From Urechis unicinctus (Eukaryota > Annelida > Polychaeta > Xenopneusta > Urechidae): a stretch of 64,000 bases of DNA. The stretch lies in the NCBI GenBank assembly GCA_034190875.2, contig CM067343.1:65274009-65338008 (forward strand). Direction: 5' to 3'. The notes under the pieces are model-generated. The model worked only from the letters and a program-made list of their open reading frames with translations. It had not been told where the DNA came from and made no database searches. The position numbers and the translations under genes were made by a program. Position 1 is the stretch's first letter; every line of letters begins with the position of its first letter. Shown here one piece after another: positions 50,541-64,000 of the stretch.

Positions 50541-51033
50541 CCTTATACTGAGCTGGGCTCTCAAAGAGCGTAGATGGCTCAACGAGACTGGGCATGTGTG
50601 ATCAGCCTCGGGTGATGGCCTGCAGTCTCCAACTCCAAGTTAAAATGATAACTTGTTAATTTAAAAGTAACCCAACAGACCAACAGTCGATTGAGCTCCA
50701 CTTGGTTCAAAGAATAGATGGAGCGCAAGCTCCACTTGGTTCAAAAGAGCTAGTTAAAAGATTAGACTATGTAGAATGTTGTCCTGTTCGGTGATGTGTG
50801 GTCAGGTCACTCCACAAGACAAGAGAGATCTGAAGGCTTTCAGAGTAGGAGCTGTCACTATCCTAGTGGGGAGGTTGTTCCACTCTCTTTTCGTCCTTGG
50901 GTAGAAGGAGTTGGCGTAGGTAGCATCATTTATGCGTTCTTGGAAAAACCTGTGTTGTCCTCGAGTGCTGGTGTCACTGCGTTGGAGGTACCTGTCTGAG
51001 GGGATGTCACGATCCTTGCTGTTTTGTCAGATC
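50540..51033 (-). mobile_element. 3' end of a non-LTR retrotransposon (LINE)
   Basis: On the minus strand, 51033-50802 is open and ends like a LINE reverse transcriptase ORF: a stretch rich in Arg/Gln, then TYANSFYPRTKREWNNLPTR and a short tail before TGA. The FYPRT..EWNNLP motif is characteristic of the C-terminus of many animal LINE ORF2 proteins. A 3' UTR follows, ending near 50540 in a ggagaagaagaagatt-type sequence. Upstream of 51033 the frame has a stop, so this is a 5'-truncated or decayed copy. Confidence 0.7.
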
Positions 51034-52095
51034 TGCTACCTTTAGCTTCCAGGTTTTGCTGGAGTCAGTTTATCCACGGTGATATACCATTATGCATATA
51101 ACGTCCTGCATGACTAGTGTCAGAGCACCTACTGAACTTGTTGTGGTAGTGGTGCTGACAGGTAGATATTAGCTATTATTCAGTAGATGGTTTACTTCCC
51201 CAATTAACTAGACCCTATTTCTGATCCTATGGGTTATTCCTGTGAATTGAAAGGTTACTAGTAGATGTTGGATTATTTTATTTGACTCCAGACATGGGAC
51301 AAACTAGGTGTTGGTGTCTCTCCCATTAACAGATTAAGTCACCCTGCATTTCCTCATACCAAGCCCTAGTCTATACACACATCCTACGCGAACTTAATAC
51401 AAAACTATGCAAAAATTCACAGTTTTAATCAGACATGTTCAATGCTTATAACATAGAGCCATTTGGTTTCATTACATGTTTAGATGGAAATGAACAATTT
51501 GCACCTGTCCCAATGAGCAATATATTCAGATGACTTTGACAAAGACAATCGTGGTGGAATCATCATTGAGCACATGACACCATCAAATCAAGAGACACAG
51601 AACAGCATGGTGGAGAAACTCAACGTTCACTATGACAGCCTCTCCGCACACGTCTTTGTAACCATGGTGCTGGAGTTCAGATATAATATATTTGCTGCAA
51701 TGCTACATACCAACATACAAGTATTCATTCAATAGCTTTAATGACTCATTGTTGCCCCCTCAAGAACTTTTATATGACCTTGTTGAGTTTACCTACATTC
51801 CAGTACATGTACAGATGCTGTCTGATTCAGTCTTACAAACGACCAGGTTAATTATATGCAATGTGATATAGCAGTAATGACCCGGGATATTCTCTGCGAA
51901 GTTAATGTATTTGGTATTATCATAGCAAAATGGTGGATCACTACATCTTTGGGAAGATCATTTTCTAAATCTGAGTACCCTCTGACTTTGTGTACAACAC
52001 TGGTACAGAAGAATTATTGCATCATATATCAAACAATGTCAATGCTATGTTATTTTGAAGGACTTGACAATCCTCAGGTGAGTTGCCACTGCGTC
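51034..52095. other. Upstream region of the KLHL12 homologue
   Basis: No recognisable domain. A frame leading into the first coding exon extends upstream to 51856 but loses similarity before the ATG at 52096, so it is treated as 5' UTR or intron. A 5' non-coding exon could lie here. Confidence 0.4.
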
Positions 52096-55000
52096 ATGGA
52101 TCGTCAGATCTTCACTGACAGCCATGCCAAGTCCATTTTAACCACCATGAACAATCTTCGCAAAGCCAACACATTGTGTGATATCGTTCTGAGGGTGGAA
52201 GGTGAAGACTTCCCAGCTCATCGCATTGTTCTGGCGGCCTGCAGTGATTACTTCTGTGCCATGTTCACCAACGGGGTGAGTATCCTGACTGGTATAGGTC
52301 AATTAGTGCAATGCTAGCATTAGGTTACACAGGTACACCCATCTTCAGCTGTCTGGCCACTGTCAGCCACTTCCTCTCTACACATAACATCATGATCAGG
52401 TTTGAGGCTGGAATTGATGATAAACTGGAAAAGTTACTATTTACTTGATGGAGTGACAGAAAACAGTCCAAATATGATATCTTTCTGAGAATCTTAATCA
52501 TGAAAAGTTAGCTTATTTTGATCTGTTGAAATCATCCAGAATGGTAACTCATTATGTTTGAGTGGATACAAGGTATATTGTATTTTCTGATAGCAGAACA
52601 TCTCTTGCTTTGCTTGTAGATGAGTGAAGCTGATAAGGCCCTGGTAGAGCTGGGGGGCATCGTAGCAGACGTCATGGAGGTGCTTCTGGATTTTGTTTAC
52701 ACTGAGACGGTGAATGTAACAGTGGAAAATGTGCAGGAGTTACTTCCAGCTGCCTGTCTCCTCCAGCTCACAGGTGAGGCAGGTGTTGATAATTGTGGTC
52801 ATAGGCTGATCACAGGTGAAGCAGGTGTTGATGATTATGGTCACAGGTGAGGAAGGATTTTATTTACATGGTTAAAGGTTGATCTCAGGTATTGAATGAT
52901 AAGGTGGTAAGTTGGTTTCTGATGTAATATAGATAGGTACGATGACACCTCAGTCATGATTGCTATTACCTCTGTGTTAAGCAAATTATTCATCTTTGCA
53001 GCACATTTCCCTGCACTCTGGGGTCATGGCATAAGCTCATTGATACCACTTACTGGGCAGCACTATAGGAATAGTTGTGTATGGGAACTGTGTACATCAA
53101 TCATTATTGCAATCTGACCCAAAAATATGATTTGTTTTCCTCATCTCTCAGGAGTGAAGCAAGCCTGCTCTGAGTTCCTGGAGAAACAGCTCGATCCATC
53201 CAACTGCCTGGGTATACGCATCTTTGCAGAGAGTCATGGCTGTGAGCATCTGCAACAAGCAGCTGAGCTCTTCACACACAAGCACTTTGAAGAAGTTGTC
53301 CTTTGTGAGGAGTTCCGTAAACTAGAGGTCAAGGACATCCAGAAACTGGTAGAAAATGATGAGATACAGGTGTGTATTATCATTATCTAGATGCAGATGA
53401 GCATTATCAGTGATAAAATACAGGTGAGTTTGATTAGTGATGAGATACAGGTGAGTGTTTTCAGTGGCGAGAAACACGCAAGTGTTATTAGTGATGAGAT
53501 ATGGGTGAGTGTTAGTAGAAGCATGTTACAGGTGAGTGTTATCATTGACACGATGTTTATTTCATCATTTTTTTATACTGAAATCTTTGATACAAACTCA
53601 GGTATGTTCTGAGGAGCCAGTATTCCAAGCTGTCATCAATTGGGTAAAACACGGTGCCCCCAGTCAGAATGAGTCCGTTGAGTCTACCTCTGGAAACTCT
53701 GAGACCAGTGAGAGTGATGACAGGGCGTTGGGGGACAGTCGAGCTGTGTTGTGTGTGATGGATGACAATATGAGGAGAAACCACCTGCCCGAGTTGCTGA
53801 GGCATGTCCGCCTGCCACTGCTTAGTGCCAAGTTCCTCACAGACTCAGTGGATGAAGAGGTCTTGACTATGTTATTCAATATTTGTCTGCATTTACATCA
53901 ACATTGAGGACAGATGTTGGGATGACCAGCTTGAATGCGAGCAGAGCTTGATGTCATATTTAGTTATGTGGTATAAGATGCTTTATCAGCATTATGTTGT
54001 CTTTGAACTCTCACACCCATTCCCACTTTTGGGTGTAAATACATGCGATTTCAAGTTAGATAAGTAAAAAAAGGTTATATTTAGCATTAACTACTTATAT
54101 TATTTTGAGTCAGCTTTTGCGTGCTGTGTTCACAGTAGTAGCCACAGCATGTTAGGTCAAGTAAGCCACCACGTTGTAATGGTCCTCCATGGTTTCTTTC
54201 CTCATAAAGCCACTTGTGAGAAGGAGCTTAGAATGTCGTGACCTTGTAGACGAGGCCAAGAAATATCACCTGCGACCTGACCTACGACCTAAGATGCAGT
54301 CAGCTCGGACGCGACACAGGACAGGTTGTGACGATGTCCTGGTTGTGCTGGGTGGCTTCGGGAACCAACAGAGTCCAATCGATGTTGCAGAGATGTATGA
54401 TCCCAAGAGCCACGAGTGGTCTACGCTGCCTGTGAGTCAGAGCCCAAAAGCTGTATCCTACCTGCCGTGTTCGTTCTAGTAGACGCCCAGTCCTTTAAAG
54501 ACATGCACACCGTTTCCTGCCTCTCATGGCTGTCATACGCTGTGCTGTCTGCTATTTATTTAATTTTTTTCTCCATACAAATGACATATTCAACAAAGCC
54601 CATTTGACTCGCTTTGTGAAAGTGCCGCCCTTAGTTAACGCATGCACTGCTCGCCAACGTTCCATGATTTGATGCCTTTCCTGATTTTCTTGTGGACATG
54701 TCTGACACAGTAAAAATTCATCCCTTATAGACGTGCTCCAATAGGATGAACATGGTATTTTTATGAAGGTTCTCTGTCAAATGATCGATGCTTGAACTGT
54801 TGCAGTGACCAAGCCTCTTGTAATTCTCATACACTTGACCCACACTGTTTCCCTAGTGTTGTGTTTGAATCATGAGAATAGCTATGCTCCCTTGTGATGT
54901 GTTTGAATTATGAGATAAGCTATGCTCCCTAGTGATGTGACTGAATCGTGAGATAAGCTATGCTCCCTGCTGCAGTCCATCAGCCGTAAGAGGAGGTATG

Positions 55001-56503
55001 TGGCAGCAGCGGCCATCAAGACCAAGGTGTACGTGTTAGGCGGCTATGACGGGACGTGTCGTCTCAATTCCGTCAACTGTCTAGATTTCTCCGATGAGGA
55101 CCCCCAGTGGCACAGTGTCGCCCCCATGCAACAACGCAGGGGGCTTGCAGGGGTCTGCACTTACCAAGGTAAGGCCAATGTTTTGGTTCAGAACACCCTC
55201 AATGAAACATTCAGTGATTGTCTCAATACTAAGTTTGTCATATTGACACTTAACCTTGGAACTTCACATATGCTCAGGCTGAAAAGCATTTGTACAGCCA
55301 AACTCAGAATATCCATACAGTCCACATTTTAACTAGAGGTAGTGTGTGTTACACCCTACAGCTGTTTGCTGCTTGTTCAATGATTGCTGCCTTGTGTTAT
55401 TTCTATGGTTCTTTTGGCAGATATGATCTATGTATGTGGAGGATTTGATGGCACGGTCAGACATACAAACATGGAGCGTTATGACCCCACCATCGACCAG
55501 TGGAGCACTCTGGGTAATATGACCATCGGAAGAGAGGGGGCGGGACTGGTTGTTGCCAATGACATGATCTACTGCATTGGGGGTTATGATGGTGTCAACT
55601 TGCTCAACTCAGTGGAGAAATTTGACCCACATACTGGACAATGGAGCTGTGTTGCTCCCATGGCAACCAGGAGATCAGGTCAGTGGGTGCAAATGTTATT
55701 TCTGGTAGCTGAAAATGAATTCTATTGATTGTTGAAATGAATCTGGTGGTTTTCTGTCAGGTAATATTGTACATTTACACAGCATATATCATATATTATG
55801 GTTAAATGGTTAAGATTATGGGTTGTGAAAAGCTGCTGGTGAAATGCAAAGTTTTTCTAGCCACTGGTGTGATGGGAGGTTGTAGGTTGTGCTTTTGTGA
55901 TGCTGAGTTGTTCTGGTGTGATGTGGAGTCATGCCAGTCTGATATAAAGCTGTGCTAGTGTGATGTGAGGTTGTGCTAGTGTGATGTGTTTATGGGCTGT
56001 GCTAGGCACTGGTGTAGTAGGTTGTGGGTTGTGTACAGGTGCTGGTGTTGCGGTGATTAACGACACTGTCTACGTTTGTGGGGGCTATGACGGTGCTACT
56101 CACCTGACTTCAGTCGAATCGTATCAGGTTCGCACAGGTCACTGGGCTAGTGTGGCCAATATGAACATCCCCCGCTGCTATGTGGGAGCATGTGTACTGA
56201 AGGGCAAGCTCTACGTGGTGGCAGGGTAAGTCAGGGAGCAGGATGCAAATAAGTAGACCCAACGGATATAGAAGATAAATCTCCTTCATCTGTGGATGAG
56301 TATTCCATTAGGAATTAGAATTTGAGAAGTTCATATGTTATCCATTGAGTTGCCCTTTGATGTGTCCTTTCAGCTATGATGGGACTACCCTCCTGAATTG
56401 TATTGAGTGCTACGACCCTCACCTGGAAAGCTGGGTGTTGCTGGAGCCCCTCATGTCCGCTCAACGCTGTGATGCTGGCATAGCCGTGGTACGGAGGGGA
56501 TAA
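52096..56503 (+). CDS. KLHL12: KLHL12 homologue (BTB-BACK-Kelch), complete, 9 exons, 599 residues
   Basis: Exons: 52096-52275, 52620-52773, 53152-53369, 53602-53859, 54210-54431, 54976-55168, 55421-55678, 56039-56225, 56374-56503. All junctions are GT-AG and phases agree. The start ATG has G at -3 and +4 and gives [15 protein letters not shown], aligning with the family N-terminus. BTB domain: residues about 20-120 ([31 protein letters not shown]). BACK: about 125-285 ([20 protein letters not shown]). Six Kelch blades follow ([60 protein letters not shown]). The known family member is a CUL3 E3-ligase substrate adaptor acting on SEC31 in COPII coat assembly and on Dishevelled. The protein is about 30 residues longer than human KLHL12 because of an acidic Ser-rich insert in BACK (about 202-240). 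A possible poly(A) signal is at 57577. Confidence 0.95.
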
Positions 56504-58153
56504 TCAATGGCTTCTTCATCATACAGCCGACCAATGTCAATCAATGATTAACAAACAAGTGCTACTGAGATAAACTTCCTCAGCATGTCATGACAATTGC
56601 TTATTGGGAATCTGCCTCGTTTCTGGTCTTTTTGGTCTCCTAACATGAACCTTAACCTGTACAAGCCTGGATTTCCCATCACCGTGTTGTGTTGCCTATG
56701 GCCGTGAGTGGGTGTGTGAAACCACACTGCGTCCTGATCTAGAGTCAGTTCCTGCAGAGACAGAGTTTCTCTGATGAAATGATGACAAACTATTGCTGAA
56801 TATGGTTCACTCAAGAAGAGGAAGTGGTGGATGGTGCCGCGGGTTTGGCAGAAATGGTTATTTATTCTGTATGTGCCAGGCACACTAAACTATGTTCTTG
56901 AATGGTTTGTCTTTGACCGTAAACGTTTGGTATGTGTGGTGTATGTGATGTGATGGTAGCATTGTGATGTAATCAATGAAAAGTATGAGAGGATTATGGC
57001 ACTTTCTCATAAGCTTTTTTCTTTTGCGATACTGAATCTTAATTACGTAGTTTTTCTTTAATACTTTTCAAAAGCCTTCCTCATGAAGATGGCAGACACC
57101 GTTTCTCTTGTCTATAGCGGGCACAATGTGTGGCAGCCGTTCAGTATTTGAAGCCAAGCAGGGGTTATTTGATTGTCAATTTGTATTCATTGGTCGAGTA
57201 GGAATCCACTTTAGCACAAGCCGCCCCAATTGTCCATGTATCCCGGGTATCCCTGTAACTGGATGACAAGCCAAGAAATGTCATTGGTGATCACTTGCGG
57301 ATGACAGTTTATCGCTGCCTTTGTTAGTGCCCCTGCTGATGCTATAGTCTGCTGTAGTGTGTTGTACAATAGGCAGAGTCTGTCTCTCATTCTCTCAATG
57401 TCACTGGGATTGAATGTAGTATACAACGGTAAGGGTCCGGCTGTGGTGCAGATAGCTGCATGCATTACTATTGTGTATCAATATAGTCATTAAGTGAGAT
57501 TGCCAGTGATCGGAAGAACCACTTTATATTGGTATTCATCATTATCTGATATTGTGTTTGATTACAGTGTTACCTTAATAAATGTCAATTGATTCAGTTC
57601 TTGATTCCTCAGGGGTTTTCCATTTTCCCTCTAATGAGTGTCTCATTTAGTTGGTGATCCATCAGGAATAGATAGACAGGTGATGGTTTGAGCAGCAGAG
57701 AGAATAGTCACTAATGAGCTTAATAAATGAGTAGCAATTTAGGTAACGATGGTCGTAACATTTATGATGAACTACATGCACTGGAGGTAGAAACAGGCAC
57801 CTCAATGGGCTGGCCACATGAGCAGCCATCACAGATAGTTTATGTCATAATAAATACCTCCACAAGATAGCAGTAACATCACAAGGTAAGGAAACAGTTG
57901 CAGCATTAATAACGATCGACAAGAAGAGTTTCTGTCACAGAAAATTATGCAAGGTTTGATTTGGACATTTGACATAAACAGATAATGGCTATGGGCCAAG
58001 TTATGTCATTTAAATGCAGTGCAATTAATTACAATTTTAACATAACAAACAACAAAATAAACAAATAATCACAGTAGTTGCCACCACATGACCTTCTACC
58101 AAAGAAACACCTTTGAGCAATAGCCCGTAATCCTGACAGAATATTGTGATGGA
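56504..58153. other. KLHL12 3' flank
   Basis: This likely holds the KLHL12 3' UTR (aataaa at 57577-57582) and the 3' flank of the caspase-like gene on the other strand. The only coding candidate is the minus-strand frame at 57211-57465. Confidence 0.45.
57211..57455 (-). CDS. Possible terminal exon, unknown protein
   Basis: A minus-strand frame preceded by an acceptor-like gcatgcag and ending in TAA. The peptide (LYTTFNPSDIERMRDRLCLL near the start, DNWGGLC at the end) has an amphipathic, protein-like pattern, but I recognise no family. It lies beyond the apparent stop of the caspase-like gene at 58154, so it would be an alternative last exon or part of another gene. It could also be chance. 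Confidence 0.25.
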
Positions 58154-61710
<3,557 letters not shown>

Positions 61711-62928
61711 CTGACCACCACATCAATATGTAACGTGAGTCGCCGATCATGTGATGACCGTGTGCAAATAAAGCATATGCTGTCCTACACCAGGAAGGAA
61801 CTGCTCGATATCTGTGGGTCACTGCCTCTCCATCACGGAGATAACAGCACCCGTCTTCCAGCGCCATCTGGAATTTTTCCTGCCAAAACACAGGCCTAGC
61901 AGGGGCTGGGACACGAGGAGAGTGACAGAGAGACACGAGTCAATTGTAGACTGTAAAGCAAATTCCTGAATCGGGCTAATAAATTATCTTATCTCTTCTT
62001 ATTTTGAACCATTGCTGCTTGGAGTGTTGTCCACACATTACCATTCGGTAATCGGATAGGGCCAATGCACTTCGCATATATTTGGGCAGTAATTCATTTC
62101 GCAAAAAATATGCAATAATGTGTTCTATAATTTCTAGCTTCGTTTTATTTTTTCTGACCTGATTCTTACCACAACCTCGAATGTCTCTCAGTCGATACTA
62201 ATGATAAATTGCCTGATTTCATTGAATGATATCTGATTGGCTGTCACATAATTCCCACTAGATTCTCTCAAATTCACAATTTTGAATGATTTTCAAGTAC
62301 TTCCGTTAATATACAATTCTTATCCAATCACAAGGATCCTACCTCATTTCATTCGCAAGTTCCATTATGACTGTGATGACTCATCATCCTACCCCTGATA
62401 CCAGCCCGCTTTCCAAGACTCATTCCTGCTTACAATGGTTCTCGCCTTTTCCCCATGATTGTCGCATGCTACCAATGATTCTCGTCTGCATCTTATGTAT
62501 CTTATTTCATTTCCAGCATTTTGACCCAACCGGTTGTTCTCTGAGGCGATGGAGAGAAGCGAACCACCAGAGTCGAGGGATGTGGACTAGATTCTCACCT
62601 GATGCCCATGATTCTAGGGTCCGTCATGATTTCCGTCATGCTATGCATGTCATTTTCTAACAGCATTTCTTCTCTCTGGTTCCGGGAAGCCCCATATATA
62701 AGCAGACCGTATGAATTACTGTGTCCTGTAACACGGACGTTATCCATTATACCTGTATCAACGGTAGGTGTGTCATTAATATATATATACATCGTGTATA
62801 GCTATTGTCGTTGACATAGCAACCTATATCAATAACAACACGACCTCATATATTTCATGCGTCAACATAGTAACCCAACAAGTACATGATGAAAGCCGAC
62901 TGGTTGCAGGGCAATAGGATGTATTTAC
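61711..62928. other. Upstream or intronic region of the caspase-like gene
   Basis: No recognisable coding sequence. It separates the helical exon from the Cys/His-rich exon at 62929-63048. Confidence 0.4.
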
Positions 62929-63048
62929 CTATGGGTGCGTGGACTCGACCATGCTCCGGACAGAAGAGAGGGTTTCGGAACGACAGATAAAAACATGTGG
63001 TACAGAACTTATGGCATTCATCCGAACAGCCAAGGGCATAGAGCTCAG
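62929..63048 (-). CDS. Cys/His-rich internal exon, perhaps of the caspase-like gene
   Basis: Exactly 120 bases between a strong acceptor (attgctttcag) and a donor (gtaaat); phase 1 at both ends. It encodes a compact Cys/His cluster: LGCSDECHKFCTTCFYL then NPLFCPEHGRVHAPIG, that is C-x3-C-H-x2-C-x2-C-x12-C-x2-H. This should bind zinc, in a RING or B-box-like manner, but the spacing matches no family I can name. It lies upstream of the C14 gene on the same strand; its end phase does not match the 61710 exon directly, so at least one exon would lie between them, or it belongs to another gene. Confidence 0.5.
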   Translation of the reverse strand: MSSMPLAVRMNAISSVPHVFICRSETLSSVRSMVESTHP

Positions 63049-63235
63049 CTGAAAGCAATCATACGTTATGTCAGTATGTCTTCATGGCATGTTACAGACA
63101 AATCTATGCGACTACGAGCGCTAGGATCCCGACATAAGAGTTCCGTGCGCCGACCACATGGTAGTCCACGACGTTATTATAACATCTGCCAGCGCAGCGC
63201 TCGGTACACTCACATCACAGTCTCAGCTTCAGTGA

Positions 63236-63302
63236 ATGTCACTCTTCATACCGATATTCGTGTTTACCGCACTATTACTGTTTACGCTTCTTACTACTGG
63301 AG
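63236..63302 (+). CDS. Possible first exon with signal peptide
   Basis: ATG at 63236 opens a 22-codon stretch that is almost wholly hydrophobic (MSLFIPIFVFTALLLFTLL) and ends at a good donor (ggag|gtaaat). This is the usual form of a signal-peptide exon of a secreted or membrane protein. The following exon is not identified; a frame at 63800-63950 with TATCNFSDSHHYLF does not join in phase. Confidence 0.35.
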
Positions 63303-64000
63303 GTAAATCATTGAGTGAGAATTGAGAGTCGTACTGATGTAATTGAGACCACATTGATGACAGCGTTGGTGGATAGTATGTTCCTTTCTAACCAGTGGAA
63401 CACCCAAGTCACTACCAAGCACCTAACACACAAGAACATGCAAATAGTCTATGAATGAAGACACAAACAGATGACAGGGATTCGTTATTATTAAGTGTTC
63501 CTGTTGATGAGAGCTAGGATATGGTATTACATTAGGGACCTATCATTGCAAAGCGTCCAAAACACATTGACCCTACCTCCACCCACCCCCCATCACTCAT
63601 TCATTTGGACCGTTTTAATCTTGAGTGAGCCCGTCCATCCAAGCATATATACCCTCATATACAGCAATACACATCCACTGTAAGGCAAGATACATATGAA
63701 CTATTGTAATATGGAGCATATTTATATAAGAAATGAGACATCAGAGGTAAGTGTGTTTGCTATGGCATTTACTGAGAAGTGAGTAGCTATATCTTTGGCA
63801 GTGTGACGATCGTCCGGCTGCACGAGACAGCGACTTGTAACTTCAGCGACAGCCATCACTATCTGTTCCATGCTTCTACCATGCCGACTCCGGCGATCAG
63901 TGGTCCACAGCCCCTAGTCAATAGCAACACCTCATCATATTCTGCGATACATGTATGTACAATGGAATAATGTAAGATCTTCATCATTATTTGTTCTGAA
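63303..64000. other. Right edge, no gene assigned
   Basis: A plus-strand frame near 63800-63952 (VTIVRLHETATCNFSDSHH...) is flanked by an acceptor-like tttggcag and a donor-like gtatgt, and could be an internal exon of a gene running off the window. No domain recognised. Confidence 0.3.

Noticed and set aside
51856..52095. 80-residue N-terminal extension of KLHL12
   Set aside because: The family N-terminus aligns from the ATG at 52096, which has a good context; upstream residues show no similarity.

Overview
This is a window of animal nuclear DNA. Evidence: genes split by GT-AG introns with consistent phases, animal-specific families (a KLHL12-type BTB-Kelch protein, a C12orf56 homologue, mitochondrial ribosomal protein mL46), tRNA-derived SINEs, a non-LTR retrotransposon tail, Ty3/gypsy LTR elements, and long AT, CT and minisatellite arrays. 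The repeat load and families suggest a marine invertebrate, perhaps a mollusc or other lophotrochozoan. That placement is inference and weak.

Layout. 1-4.4 kb: a minus-strand retrotransposon gag fragment at the left edge, a foldback, an LTR-like promoter block and a 29-30 bp minisatellite. 4.5-14.35 kb: a full-length C12orf56 homologue on the plus strand; eleven exons join with correct phases into 776 codons. 16.8-18.5 kb: MRPL46 on the minus strand, tail-to-tail with C12orf56, missing only its N-terminal exon; its introns hold two minisatellites, one of which repeats the splice acceptor of an exon. 20.3-44.1 kb: a repeat region. A decayed Ty3/gypsy element and 2.7 kb of its 5' flank (including a 1.3 kb TIR element) are present twice in tandem, about 9.45 kb apart, separated by about 1 kb with an unrelated LTR. 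Only the second copy has the 3' end: integrase C-terminus, an intact 306-codon zinc-finger ORF, tandem repeats and a 694 bp LTR. That LTR and its flank are duplicated again as a 2.0 kb tandem. 44.1-46.2 kb: AT arrays, a recurring 80 bp repeat and a SINE.

47.1-48.4 kb: an intronless secreted proteinase K-like subtilase on the minus strand with its own TATA box. 50.5-51.0 kb: a LINE tail. 52.1-56.5 kb: a complete KLHL12 homologue on the plus strand (nine exons, 599 codons) with an acidic insert in the BACK domain. 58.15-61.7 kb or further: a minus-strand gene for a metacaspase-like (C14) protein, with an upstream Cys/His-rich exon at 62.9 kb that may belong to it. The right edge has a possible signal-peptide exon.

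The host genes are unrelated in role: CUL3 substrate adaptor, mitochondrial large-subunit protein, secreted protease, caspase-fold protein and one gene of unknown function. Nothing suggests they form one pathway. The most unusual items are the zinc-finger ORF of the retroelement, which is intact although its gag-pol is broken, the amplified splice acceptor in MRPL46, and the caspase-fold gene.
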